Below the pieces are notes generated by a model. The model searched no databases. It saw nothing but the letters and a program-made list of their open reading frames with translations, and was not told the DNA's origin. From positions 1 through 35,213 of the forward strand of contig CALLWB010000032.1 of the NCBI GenBank assembly GCA_938016265.1: a stretch of DNA of 35,213 nucleotides, read 5' to 3'. Made by a program: the position numbers and the translations under genes. Shown here one piece after another: positions 22,201 through 30,287 of the stretch. Every line of letters starts with the position of its first letter. Position 1 is the stretch's first letter. The stretch comes from an uncultured Saprospiraceae bacterium (GTDB lineage Bacteria; Bacteroidota; Bacteroidia; Chitinophagales; Saprospiraceae).

Positions 22201-25200
22201 AGGACAATCTTGGCATTTATATTAATAATGGGGCCTACATTTCTGCCTCCTTCGAAGATGGTGCATTGTCAGAAATCGATGGCGGCTTAGCAGTCTCCGT
22301 CACTGATGATCAAGGACAACTTTTAAGCGGTTTCTTTGAAGGAAACTTTGGTTTCTCAGATACCGATCAAAACTTCTCCTTGTTAAGCGGCTCTGGAGCA
22401 CTTACTCTTGAACGTGATTATGATATAGAGATGGGGGGTGGCGTAGTCACTATCAATTCAGGCTCTGGCCTTGATGTCACTTTTGCAGACGGGTCCATAT
22501 CTGAACTAGGAGGTATTGTTGGTGCATCTTATAGTAATGGAGACGTTATTGTCACCTTAGATGCAGACTTCACCTACGACTTCATCAATAATGAAATCAA
22601 ATCACTCGATGCAGAACTAGAAACCGATGCCGTCTTCAGCTTATTCGACGGTGATCTGCAATTTAGTGAATTGTCTGGCCACTTAAGTATTCGAAACAAT
22701 GAGTTAGTCTCCATAGGAGGAGGCGTAACCATAACCGGACAGATTGGTGATTTTGAAATTACAGGGAGTGCGGAAGTTACCTGGTTAAGCGAAAATGACG
22801 AAAGTGTATTTATAGGAGAAGGAAGCCTGACAATTTTGGGCTGGCAAGATGATGATGAGCGAGATTTTTACGGGTTTGTTGCCTTCTCAATCAACAGGGA
22901 CGAATTTGATCTATATGGAGAGGTCGCAGTCACCTTAATGAATGGTCTTTCTGGTGCCGCCAGTATAACCATGGACGAGCAACTGGATCCGATTATCTCT
23001 GCGACACTTACCTATTCGGCTACGGTGATGGAGCCTGATGAGTTGTGGGCATTTGATCTGGAATTCGGAATGACAATTCCGATTATGTATATCTTTTCGA
23101 TTGGATTCGGAATTATTTTTGGAATAACGATAAACACTCGTCCGCTAATTGTAATTGGTTCAGCCAGTATTTATGACTGGCGTCCTAAGGAAGGTGGAAT
23201 GCCTGACTTTTCTGCTACCCTTTCTGCCTCCTGGGGTATTGACATTGATGCTGAATTATTGGCCTACGTCAAATTGATCATAGGTTTGGATGGTATCCTT
23301 GCTTTTGCAGCAGGAATCCGAGCAGGTATTGGACTTCATGTGCCGATTGAAATTTCCCCTTGGATTAGTCTGTTTGGAGCAGATGGAGATATTTGGGGAG
23401 AAATGGGACTTGACCTTTCAATCAACCCAGTACTCAAATTAATTGTAGATGCCTTCATGGAATGGAATGCATTAAATATTTGGGAAGGTGAAAAAGTATG
23501 GCCATTAGTCGATCAACAATTAGGAGACCTTGGAGAAATAAATTGGTCTGGAAGTTTTGCATTTGGAGACAGAGATGATGCTTCCGAAGCTCCTTCCAAC
23601 CTGCCGACTCAACAGGCAGCCCCACAAAGTACCAATAGTCCTCAGCAACTAGATGGAGCAGATTACGACGTCGAAAACAACCCAGTAAACGAAGTATCTA
23701 CCAACGAGCCAGATGCCGAAGGCGGTCTAGGAAGTATGGCAGAGGAAATAGAAGCTCCTGCAGCAGATAAAAGTCCAGAAGAACAAGACACCGACACGAT
23801 GGGGTCTGAAACGGATAGATTTGGCTCCTATGCTGAAGGGGTCAAGGCCGTACTACTATTGGTCAATGTGATCAAAGACGGATTATCCGCCTTCTTCAAA
23901 GGTGGCCCGATTGGTATTATCATCTGGATAATATTCGGAGACGCTCCTTCCTGGAGTGAGATCAAAGCGGCGATGGAGACAGCAGATGAATTTGCCGATC
24001 AGTTGGTTCAGGAAGGCGTCATCAAACCAACCGGTCTAGTATTCAAACTATTAAATGTTTTATCTGGCGATTATGGTATTCTTGATTTATTAGACAAATC
24101 CAAGCCATACCGGGATATGATAGATGCTGGCTGGCACATCGAAGCGACTTTAAATGAAAGAGCACAGATGTTATTGCCAATGATGGAGGACGATGGTTGG
24201 TTTGGTCATAATGCAGACAACAATGACGAAGAAAGACTAATTACGGTTTTGGCATATACCTTTGTCGCGGAGGGAGAAGGAGCAGTTAGAGAATTAGTTT
24301 CATTAACAGGTGGAAAAGCGTATTGGAGAGACCAATTTGAACATCACTTTATGGGATGGCCTGTAGATCAAGACAAACGGGCAACATTAGAATTTATTTT
24401 TGGGTATGTTTTTGAAAATGGGAATAATAATGGTGCTACATATACTGCAAAAGAAGGAGCATATATTCAAATTAGCACCAGTGAAGCGGGCCCGCTTACA
24501 ATTGGTAACGAAAGATCATGGGAAGAATTAGGAATGGAGGCATTTGATCATGAAAGCTACGGTCTTTATATAGAAAAGTGGTCGCAAAATGTTGGACACG
24601 ATGGTTTTGTTACCATTCCTTACAAATCAAATTTAGGCAATATTGCCAAAAATGAAGCTAAACCGTTCAGATACCCAATACCAACAGACTTGTCTTATTT
24701 GCACTTCTTTGAAACCTCCTACTTCCTTGCAAGAGAGGTGTATGATGATCAAAATTTATTCTGGAGAATAGAAGAGCATAATCCTGATATCTTTGATTTT
24801 ACCGAAGGCCAGGAAATTTATTTACCCGCTCCAAGTGAGTTAGGACCTCCTACAATTGAGATTGATCCAACACCGATTGGAAATACCGGATATACCATCA
24901 CTGTTACTCATCAAGTAGGAAATGCGCCTCAAATGTGGGCGGGACCACCAGATCAGTTAATTTCTGAGATCGCTTCTGAAGTTGAACAAATTGAAGCAGC
25001 CAGTGATGCGGCGCAGCAATTGCACAATGCAGTACAGTTTACCAATGGCACTAGCCAGCTGGATGTAGAGAATGCAGTAACAAAAGTGGTTAGTCTAGTA
25101 GAATTCTTGCTGACCAGTGAGTTATACCAATTTGAAGATGACGGCTCCGGTGCCGGATTTTCTATACACGATGCACAACCTGGAGATATTATCCCAAGAG

Positions 25201-28200
25201 GCGATCTCCCTATGTTTGAGATTGCAGACATCGTCTACAACCATAGAGAACGAGCTGCCTGGATCGAAGCACACCAACCCGTGCAGTCTACAGATCCTCC
25301 AGTAGCAATTGAAGCCGAAGCACAGGGCCTTGCAAGAGACGGGGGAGATGGAGGCACTGCCGGTGGAGGTTTGGCGAGTGATGCAGAAATTGGCGCCGAA
25401 AGATCCGTTAGCGACCAAATAAACACCAATGCCGGACTTTCTGGTGCAGCAGATACAACATCTGATCGCGAGCATGTACGAAGTAATAACAGCTCATCCA
25501 GTGTGCAAGAAACAGAATTAGTAGTACCTCCTGGAATGCTGGCACTACCGACCTGGCAAAACATGAATGATTTGGATGCCCTGCCTGCGGCTAAACGTGG
25601 TATTGCTCCAAGCTCCATTATTGAGGCAATTGACAGCGACACCTGGTCTTCATTAGCAATGATCGCCTATGGAACCTATGAAAAAGCATTGCCTCTTGCA
25701 GAACATGAATCCAATGAAAATGTTTCTTTAACACAAGGAGCAGAAATCACGATACCTAGTGCTGCAGACCTGATCAATTATGAAGTGGCAATTGGTCAGC
25801 ATACCGTCGCGACTGCTGATGGCGGAGGGCTTGGAGGTGGACCTACAAGCGTCCTGAATGCTCTTGCTTCAGATGAGACTCTAAGTACAGGCGTCGAGGA
25901 GAGAATCATAGAACCGGATTCAAAAATACAAGCAATAGAAGGAGATACATGGGCATTCCTAGCAATGGAGGCGTATGGTGATTTCTCTTTGTTCCCAAAA
26001 CTCGCGAACTATCCTGCAAATGCAGCAGTGAAGACGCTGCCTATAGGCGAATGGATAACGCTTCCGACGCTGGAAGACTTGATGGAGACGCCGACATTTG
26101 GACTAGGACTGTCTCCTACTGGTAAGCCGTTGTTGACGGAGATGGTACGGATACCTTGCAACGATGAACTGCATCATGTTTGGGTAGAAAATGTTGCACC
26201 AGAAGGACAGGATGTACAAGGCGTTTGGATGATGGCTTCTGATCCGTTTGATTTAAAAGCAAGAGCAGTGGAGTTGTTGGTCGAAACAGCGGATGATCCT
26301 GAGATGTATGAATGTGTAGAGGACATTTACGCCATGACTATCGGAGAACAATCCACGGATGCGATTGAAAATGAAAAAGAGAAAATTAGACTGCTTGTCA
26401 TAGAAAAATACCTGGCTTCAAAATTTGCTGATTCTTCTACTATCTCAGCATCCGTTGGGCAAGGAGGAAGAAACAAAAAAGCGGACGTAATGATTGTCCA
26501 ACAGCTACTCGAAAATGCTGAATTCTCTCCTGGTATAATTGACGGCAAGGCGGGTACAAACACGATAAATGCAATTAGCTCTTTCCAACAAGCGATGTTC
26601 CAATGGCAGGATGGATTGGTGGAAGTAAATGGCAAGACCTGGGATAAACTGAGCTCTTATATACCGATCGAAGGAGATCAATTCAGAGGAGAAAGTATTG
26701 ATGAATTTGGTAAAATTTCTTCTCCGGCTGGCAGTTTTGACATTGTTAATACGATTGGAGTAAAAGTAAGAAAAATACCAGGTGGTGAGGAAAATGGAAA
26801 AATAAAATACAATACAGACGTAAGGGTCGTTTGTCATGAAACAGGTTCTACTCCTACATGGAAATATGTCATTAGCGCATCTGGTCAAGAAGGATGGATA
26901 GATGCAGCCTATGTCGTACATCCACTACCAGAACCAAACGCACAGTTAGTCCACGTCCAAAATGGCTGGTCAGATGTCTTTAAGTTTTACCAGGGAAGCT
27001 ATACGCCTCAAACTGGGTTTGATGACCGACATTTGTTAGTTGCAGTGGCGATGGCGAATCATGGTAGAATTGGTGTTACGGTCAACCAAACCGACCTGAA
27101 CAATCACATTAAAAATGAAAATGTATTATATAGTTGGTTTACTAACCAATCTCAAAACAATGCCTTGTACAATAGTATCCAAATCGTACAAGGCACCAAC
27201 ATTTGGTTGTACAGTTGGTCGCACGTTCAGCAGCTAGTCAGCTCTGGTGTGATCGACACGCAGCAAGGCATAACTAGTCAACTCTTAGATTTTGTCAATG
27301 ATTTTGTGGAGTATGATCAGATCATGGCCTTCTTTGGTAATGCGACAGATATTATGAATGCCTTGACAGATGATCCAGCGCAGTTCATTCAAAATCTGGT
27401 CGATTCAGTAACGGGAGGTTTCCAGTTGTATACGGAGACGATTGGAGAATCGTTGATGGGCGGAGTAACCAACTGGCTACTTGGAGATCCTAACTTGAAA
27501 TTCCCTGCTACTTTGGACTTTGCAAGTATGGCTAATTTTGCCTTGGAGATACTTGGTATAAATTGGGAGGACGAAATCAAGGCTGTTGTTGGAGAGCAAT
27601 TTTATGAAGGAGCGAAAGCTGGTTTTGGCCTATTGACCACCTTGATAAGTGATGGCCCAAAGGCTGTATTAGAAGAAATGGGCAATACCATTGAAACTGA
27701 AGCGGAGGAAATAAAAAGTTCTTTGATCGAACAAATTAAAGGATATGCAAAAAATAAAATATTACTGGAGGCTGGTAAGAAAATCCTAGCAATGTTTGTT
27801 CCAGGTGCAGGAATCCTTGTTGCGCTGCAGTCCATTTGGAGGCTTATCAAAACGTTCTACGAACAAGCAGAGCAAATAGTAAATCTATTAAACGCGATTG
27901 GTTCTGCCATGGCAGATATCGCAAATGGCAATTTGTCTGGTGCTATAGTCTTGGTCAAAAACGGATTAGATTCAATTACAAACTTGCTGGTAAGTGCGCT
28001 TTTTGACTTCTTAAACCTAGGAGGAATACGAGACAAAATCCGCACCTTTATAGAGAATGTTCGGGGCAAGATATTAGGCATGATTCAGAAAATTGCCGAC
28101 TATGTAAAAGGCAAATTCATTACCCATGCAGCCAATGAAAACCTACAGCTTACTCCTGGTGAATTGGATAATGACCGACCGGTACTTCAACTTAACACAG

Positions 28201-28958
28201 TCATTAGTTTGGGGTCAAATAAAATTTCAGCATTCCCACTTACAAATAATAGATCCGGCAGTTCAGATTCCAGTCCATCGATACATGGTTGGACTCATGC
28301 TCAAGATTGCAATGACACGGTAAACAATTGGGTAAAAGCCCACAAAATACATCACGACTTAGGAGGTCCTGGTAATGTTACCAAGCAACAAAATTTAATT
28401 ATTACCTCTAGATCTGTTAATGTAAATATGGAAAAACAGGCTGAAAAACCTGCTATTAATAGCTTGGAGCAATTAGCAAACATGACTCCTTCACATACAA
28501 ACTACGACAGTCTCAGAGACAAAATAATGTATTATGAGGTAACTTACAGTATGCACGGCACTTCCAGTACTGATCCACTTAGTGGTTTTGCTAAAAACAT
28601 TCAGATAAAATGGGGGTATAAAAATGTAAATGGAACAGGCAAAAGTCAGATAGATTCTAAATCTTTTGTGAGTGAAAAACCTCCTATAAACCCAGCGAGT
28701 ATCATACGTAATATTAACTCTACAGGCTGGAATAACCTTTGGCAGAAAACGAAAGCCGCCGGACCAAACCAAATTCCTTCTAGCTTTTGGCAAAACGTAA
28801 CCCTTTGTAGAAATGCAAATGGATTCACCTATGCAAACAGTGAGGATTTAGAAAATAAATTATTAGCTTGGGACAATCTGGGGATGTCCGCCTCCCTTGT
28901 AGAAGATTACTGTGCACTGATAGATTACTATATTGATAATAATATTTTAAGCTTCTAA
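19287..28958 (+). CDS. Giant DUF4157 polymorphic effector, paralogue with nuclease-like tip
   Basis: This is a 3223-residue protein colinear with the first giant. In order: PPTL leader motif (39-42); DUF4157 (about 154-235; HELAH at 217-221); VVQKAA (281-286); linker; two beta-repeats (DGF anchors at 457 and 625); a beta-rich body to about 1435 with an extra 80-residue duplication; a hydrophobic hairpin (about 1521-1551); LysM-like segments near 1807, 2110 and 2212; one PG_binding_1 (about 2388-2457); SH3-like (about 2484-2548); a hydrophobic helical pre-toxin module (about 2699-2945); and a C-terminal toxin region (about 2949-3223). It lacks the GH24 and CHAP cassette and the adaptor modules. 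The tip contains AHKIHHDLGGPGN followed by an NLI segment, like nucleases of the HNH or non-specific type. The stop overlaps the next start (TAATG). No signal peptide. The effector role is inferred from DUF4157 and architecture. Confidence 0.9.
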   Translation: MEKGQRNVQRKSKPDKRKYLAAASIDKEIEELEGHSLMPPTLAIFTAPPPEDEDSAEEIQIEQLAKSDEVSDTEAIKEYSGETPPSDGSGTQAPGECYRHPNHNAEKNGYPSGKPPFKLKQKEDNKPLKEKKSKEQFKLNDGDDANAGGIAPNGLPSEVNKKMEAAFELDFSKVKIHKNSSKSSEIDAYAFAQGQNIHFAPGHYQPYSRSGQQLIGHELAHIAQQGAGKVKPTKLENGVQVNDSKKLEREADIKGKQAADHTGKSTTGKKKEALPDSSLKVVQKAAQGAPAPATKTTKTSSTNQPSGPAIPLFTLLDQVLDINFGKVSGSSTLQLDLNLVPLLTAVSVDVVFQDGVFESGLLTVVSEHLPRVKFELNVDSEGTVDPILTIDLQTKIMGMPAYVTAEVTPEGVSGTVTAYLMQSKTITDYLSVDSGMITFNLGEGGKFIGEVQVSTTDGFAAGSASVEVDYETGQWSGVASLTTLQPKSIELFPGIDVIIPANEELMTSFGLEGVQMEGTLNLQVEVEVETTAGMEIVGFADMVIVLGNSGIEIPTFSLTATTTIMGIEGTVQITIDEGIFSGFITIELIDQQNLSSYIVVQTGTLTFELGNGGLFVGAIQVATTDGFATGTANVVVNPSQDYWEGVATLSTAIPKTIPVVPGVDLEVPAGASLEISFGSDGVQVQGAAKVTTEIFLSSDSIQAQGIAELLLEIDNDGITIKPSVIALAITSGLSTPDIDAIVNEGHLTTDTDTGGVLTLTFNDEGNLVQVDLEATGGFSTTEKRIGRISFTGRANLNPFELHGMIHAVSQAELDIFVGEKYALVLVAGSQFFVSLDEQGVSNIDASLGVDLKKGEEAIARLTLIGMLPRGQGLTLMAAIDLLKDIVISEPSQDSLGFKILKDASLGATFEQSTLTQIEGAVEIEVADQEGLIFSGGLSGTIGLTQPDQNFSILTGNANLTLERDYAISEQTEDNLGIYINNGAYISASFEDGALSEIDGGLAVSVTDDQGQLLSGFFEGNFGFSDTDQNFSLLSGSGALTLERDYDIEMGGGVVTINSGSGLDVTFADGSISELGGIVGASYSNGDVIVTLDADFTYDFINNEIKSLDAELETDAVFSLFDGDLQFSELSGHLSIRNNELVSIGGGVTITGQIGDFEITGSAEVTWLSENDESVFIGEGSLTILGWQDDDERDFYGFVAFSINRDEFDLYGEVAVTLMNGLSGAASITMDEQLDPIISATLTYSATVMEPDELWAFDLEFGMTIPIMYIFSIGFGIIFGITINTRPLIVIGSASIYDWRPKEGGMPDFSATLSASWGIDIDAELLAYVKLIIGLDGILAFAAGIRAGIGLHVPIEISPWISLFGADGDIWGEMGLDLSINPVLKLIVDAFMEWNALNIWEGEKVWPLVDQQLGDLGEINWSGSFAFGDRDDASEAPSNLPTQQAAPQSTNSPQQLDGADYDVENNPVNEVSTNEPDAEGGLGSMAEEIEAPAADKSPEEQDTDTMGSETDRFGSYAEGVKAVLLLVNVIKDGLSAFFKGGPIGIIIWIIFGDAPSWSEIKAAMETADEFADQLVQEGVIKPTGLVFKLLNVLSGDYGILDLLDKSKPYRDMIDAGWHIEATLNERAQMLLPMMEDDGWFGHNADNNDEERLITVLAYTFVAEGEGAVRELVSLTGGKAYWRDQFEHHFMGWPVDQDKRATLEFIFGYVFENGNNNGATYTAKEGAYIQISTSEAGPLTIGNERSWEELGMEAFDHESYGLYIEKWSQNVGHDGFVTIPYKSNLGNIAKNEAKPFRYPIPTDLSYLHFFETSYFLAREVYDDQNLFWRIEEHNPDIFDFTEGQEIYLPAPSELGPPTIEIDPTPIGNTGYTITVTHQVGNAPQMWAGPPDQLISEIASEVEQIEAASDAAQQLHNAVQFTNGTSQLDVENAVTKVVSLVEFLLTSELYQFEDDGSGAGFSIHDAQPGDIIPRGDLPMFEIADIVYNHRERAAWIEAHQPVQSTDPPVAIEAEAQGLARDGGDGGTAGGGLASDAEIGAERSVSDQINTNAGLSGAADTTSDREHVRSNNSSSSVQETELVVPPGMLALPTWQNMNDLDALPAAKRGIAPSSIIEAIDSDTWSSLAMIAYGTYEKALPLAEHESNENVSLTQGAEITIPSAADLINYEVAIGQHTVATADGGGLGGGPTSVLNALASDETLSTGVEERIIEPDSKIQAIEGDTWAFLAMEAYGDFSLFPKLANYPANAAVKTLPIGEWITLPTLEDLMETPTFGLGLSPTGKPLLTEMVRIPCNDELHHVWVENVAPEGQDVQGVWMMASDPFDLKARAVELLVETADDPEMYECVEDIYAMTIGEQSTDAIENEKEKIRLLVIEKYLASKFADSSTISASVGQGGRNKKADVMIVQQLLENAEFSPGIIDGKAGTNTINAISSFQQAMFQWQDGLVEVNGKTWDKLSSYIPIEGDQFRGESIDEFGKISSPAGSFDIVNTIGVKVRKIPGGEENGKIKYNTDVRVVCHETGSTPTWKYVISASGQEGWIDAAYVVHPLPEPNAQLVHVQNGWSDVFKFYQGSYTPQTGFDDRHLLVAVAMANHGRIGVTVNQTDLNNHIKNENVLYSWFTNQSQNNALYNSIQIVQGTNIWLYSWSHVQQLVSSGVIDTQQGITSQLLDFVNDFVEYDQIMAFFGNATDIMNALTDDPAQFIQNLVDSVTGGFQLYTETIGESLMGGVTNWLLGDPNLKFPATLDFASMANFALEILGINWEDEIKAVVGEQFYEGAKAGFGLLTTLISDGPKAVLEEMGNTIETEAEEIKSSLIEQIKGYAKNKILLEAGKKILAMFVPGAGILVALQSIWRLIKTFYEQAEQIVNLLNAIGSAMADIANGNLSGAIVLVKNGLDSITNLLVSALFDFLNLGGIRDKIRTFIENVRGKILGMIQKIADYVKGKFITHAANENLQLTPGELDNDRPVLQLNTVISLGSNKISAFPLTNNRSGSSDSSPSIHGWTHAQDCNDTVNNWVKAHKIHHDLGGPGNVTKQQNLIITSRSVNVNMEKQAEKPAINSLEQLANMTPSHTNYDSLRDKIMYYEVTYSMHGTSSTDPLSGFAKNIQIKWGYKNVNGTGKSQIDSKSFVSEKPPINPASIIRNINSTGWNNLWQKTKAAGPNQIPSSFWQNVTLCRNANGFTYANSEDLENKLLAWDNLGMSASLVEDYCALIDYYIDNNILSF
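20410..21480 (+). repeat. Two tandem ~168-residue beta-repeats in the second giant
   Basis: DGF anchors occur at 20655 and 21159, a 504-nt spacing. The internal motifs are the same as in the first giant's repeats (GGxFxG, TTDGFAxGxAxV, GVAxLxT, VPAG-type strand). The paralogue has five copies. Outer boundaries are approximate. Confidence 0.8.
21990..22430 (+). repeat. 80-residue beta-unit duplicated in the second giant only
   Basis: Two units end in LTLERDY with the Glu codon at 22170 and 22410, exactly 240 nt apart. Each also shows GAxxxASFE or GATFE, then SGxxxGxxGxxxxDQNFSxL. The first giant has only one such unit, ending LTLQRDY near 8479. The duplication is specific to this gene, or the first giant lost one. 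Confidence 0.75.
28130..28955 (+). other. C-terminal toxin region, nuclease-like
   Basis: Residues about 2949-3223 follow the hydrophobic module. WVKAHKIHHDLGGPGN (about 3015-3031), followed after a few residues by NLI and SRSVNVNME, recalls the HLxxxxLGGPGxxxNL pattern of non-specific DNA/RNA endonuclease-type toxins, with His as base. The ~170 residues after it are not recognised and may be a second part of the toxin. Confidence 0.5.
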
Positions 28959-29827
28959 TGAAAAAACAAATACAACAATTGATTTATGATTTTATTGACG
29001 TCGTAAAATCAAAAAGTCCAGAAATAGCTATAGAAGAAGAAGACCTTCAAATGTTTAATCAATTTATTGAAGACGCTGAATTTGAGGAGAAATTCTCCAA
29101 AATAATTGAAGGTCGAATCAGTCGGGTCATGGACAAACAGAATCTAACGATAAACGAAGATCAACAGATTCCCTTTTTCCTGTTTTCTGCCTTTATGAGA
29201 TGGAAGCGAGTAGTTCAAGAAGAAAATGAGCCTCTAATTTATGGCGGATTTGCATTCAACGGAGGTCGAAATATTCTAAAGGCAACGTCAAAATTTTGGC
29301 AAATCAGCCACGACGAATTTCTACAATATGGAGAACTAAGCAAAAAAGAAACGGACCTATTACATCAGTTAAGTTGGTTTGAAAGCCCTACAAGAAATGA
29401 CCATAGTGAAGCACTCTATACTCCATATAGTGGTTGTGTTCTAGTAAATTCAAAGACGTTTCCTAATGATTTTTATTTTTATGATGGTGGAATAAGTTAT
29501 GCCCTTCCTTTTAAAAATTATGAAGAATATATCACTGCTCTACTGGCAAATGCTGGAGTAGAATATTGGCAATATTTTTACATCAAGCCCAAATTGTTAG
29601 TTTCAAAAAACAAGGGCGTCAACTATATGACTACTCAACTCCGGCACAATACACTTCTTGTTGAGGACCTGAATGGTTATTCTTATGACCCGTCACTAAA
29701 AATAGACAGATTAGATCTGATCCTTGAATATTTAAAATGGTGTGTCAGGTATCTGCCAAAATCATTTCCTTCCATTGATTTTACCCACCAACAAGAATAC
29801 CTAAAACGACTAGAAAAACTCGTTTAG
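28958..29827 (+). CDS. Putative immunity protein of the second giant effector
   Basis: This is a 289-residue soluble protein whose ATG overlaps the stop of the second giant by one base (TAATG), the position expected of a cognate immunity gene. The first ~60 residues are helical and acidic. The middle has aromatic strands (NDFYFYDGGISYALPF) followed by NYEEYITALL, which loosely recalls the SUKH/SMI1-type immunity fold, and the C-terminus is helical. There is no signal peptide, so it should act in the cytoplasm against the nuclease-like tip. The SUKH resemblance is weak; the immunity role is inferred mainly from position and translational coupling. Confidence 0.7.
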   Translation: MKKQIQQLIYDFIDVVKSKSPEIAIEEEDLQMFNQFIEDAEFEEKFSKIIEGRISRVMDKQNLTINEDQQIPFFLFSAFMRWKRVVQEENEPLIYGGFAFNGGRNILKATSKFWQISHDEFLQYGELSKKETDLLHQLSWFESPTRNDHSEALYTPYSGCVLVNSKTFPNDFYFYDGGISYALPFKNYEEYITALLANAGVEYWQYFYIKPKLLVSKNKGVNYMTTQLRHNTLLVEDLNGYSYDPSLKIDRLDLILEYLKWCVRYLPKSFPSIDFTHQQEYLKRLEKLV

Positions 29828-29842
29828 CATAGGTTCTTTTAG

Positions 29843-30244
29843 GCGGGAACAACTGGCGACAAAATTGTATCTAAAAATGGTGATGGTGTAATTTTATTAT
29901 TGAAGACGCCTGTTTACTTCATCAATTCAACAACATTCTATAAAGAAAATTCTGAACAATCCGAAGGCTCGACCACACACCAAACTGCTACTAACCAACA
30001 ATTTGAACATAATAACCACTACTCAACGCCTATTTTATCAAGAGACAATCCTTCAAATTTGTACCTAGTTTCAATCAATGAGTTCCTATATCTTCAATGG
30101 GACAGCATGCAGGTAGTGTGGCAAAAAATTAATACAAAAGCCACTAGCTTTTTTACTAAGGTTGAAAAATCAATCCTATTTTTTAGTGTTTTTATGGGAG
30201 AATCGGCAAAAATTGTAATTGATCAGAGTAACAATACGTTGTAA
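29843..30244 (+). pseudogene. Open frame without a start codon, probable gene remnant
   Basis: This frame is open from just after a stop at 29840 to the stop at 30242-30244 but has no ATG in a plausible place; the only initiator candidate is a TTG at 29900 with no ribosome-binding site. Read through, it starts AGTTGDKIVSKNGDGVILLL and ends KIVIDQSNNTL. The composition is protein-like, with a hydrophobic patch FFSVFMGESA near the end. It lies between an immunity gene and the next effector, where orphan toxin or immunity fragments commonly accumulate, so a decayed 3' end of an older gene is the simplest reading. The family was not recognised. It accounts for most of the 460-bp gap between 29827 and 30288; I see no RNA gene or terminator there. 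Confidence 0.35.
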
Positions 30245-30287
30245 ATTAATGTTATGAACTATAGGGAGGGACCCATTATTTGAATAA

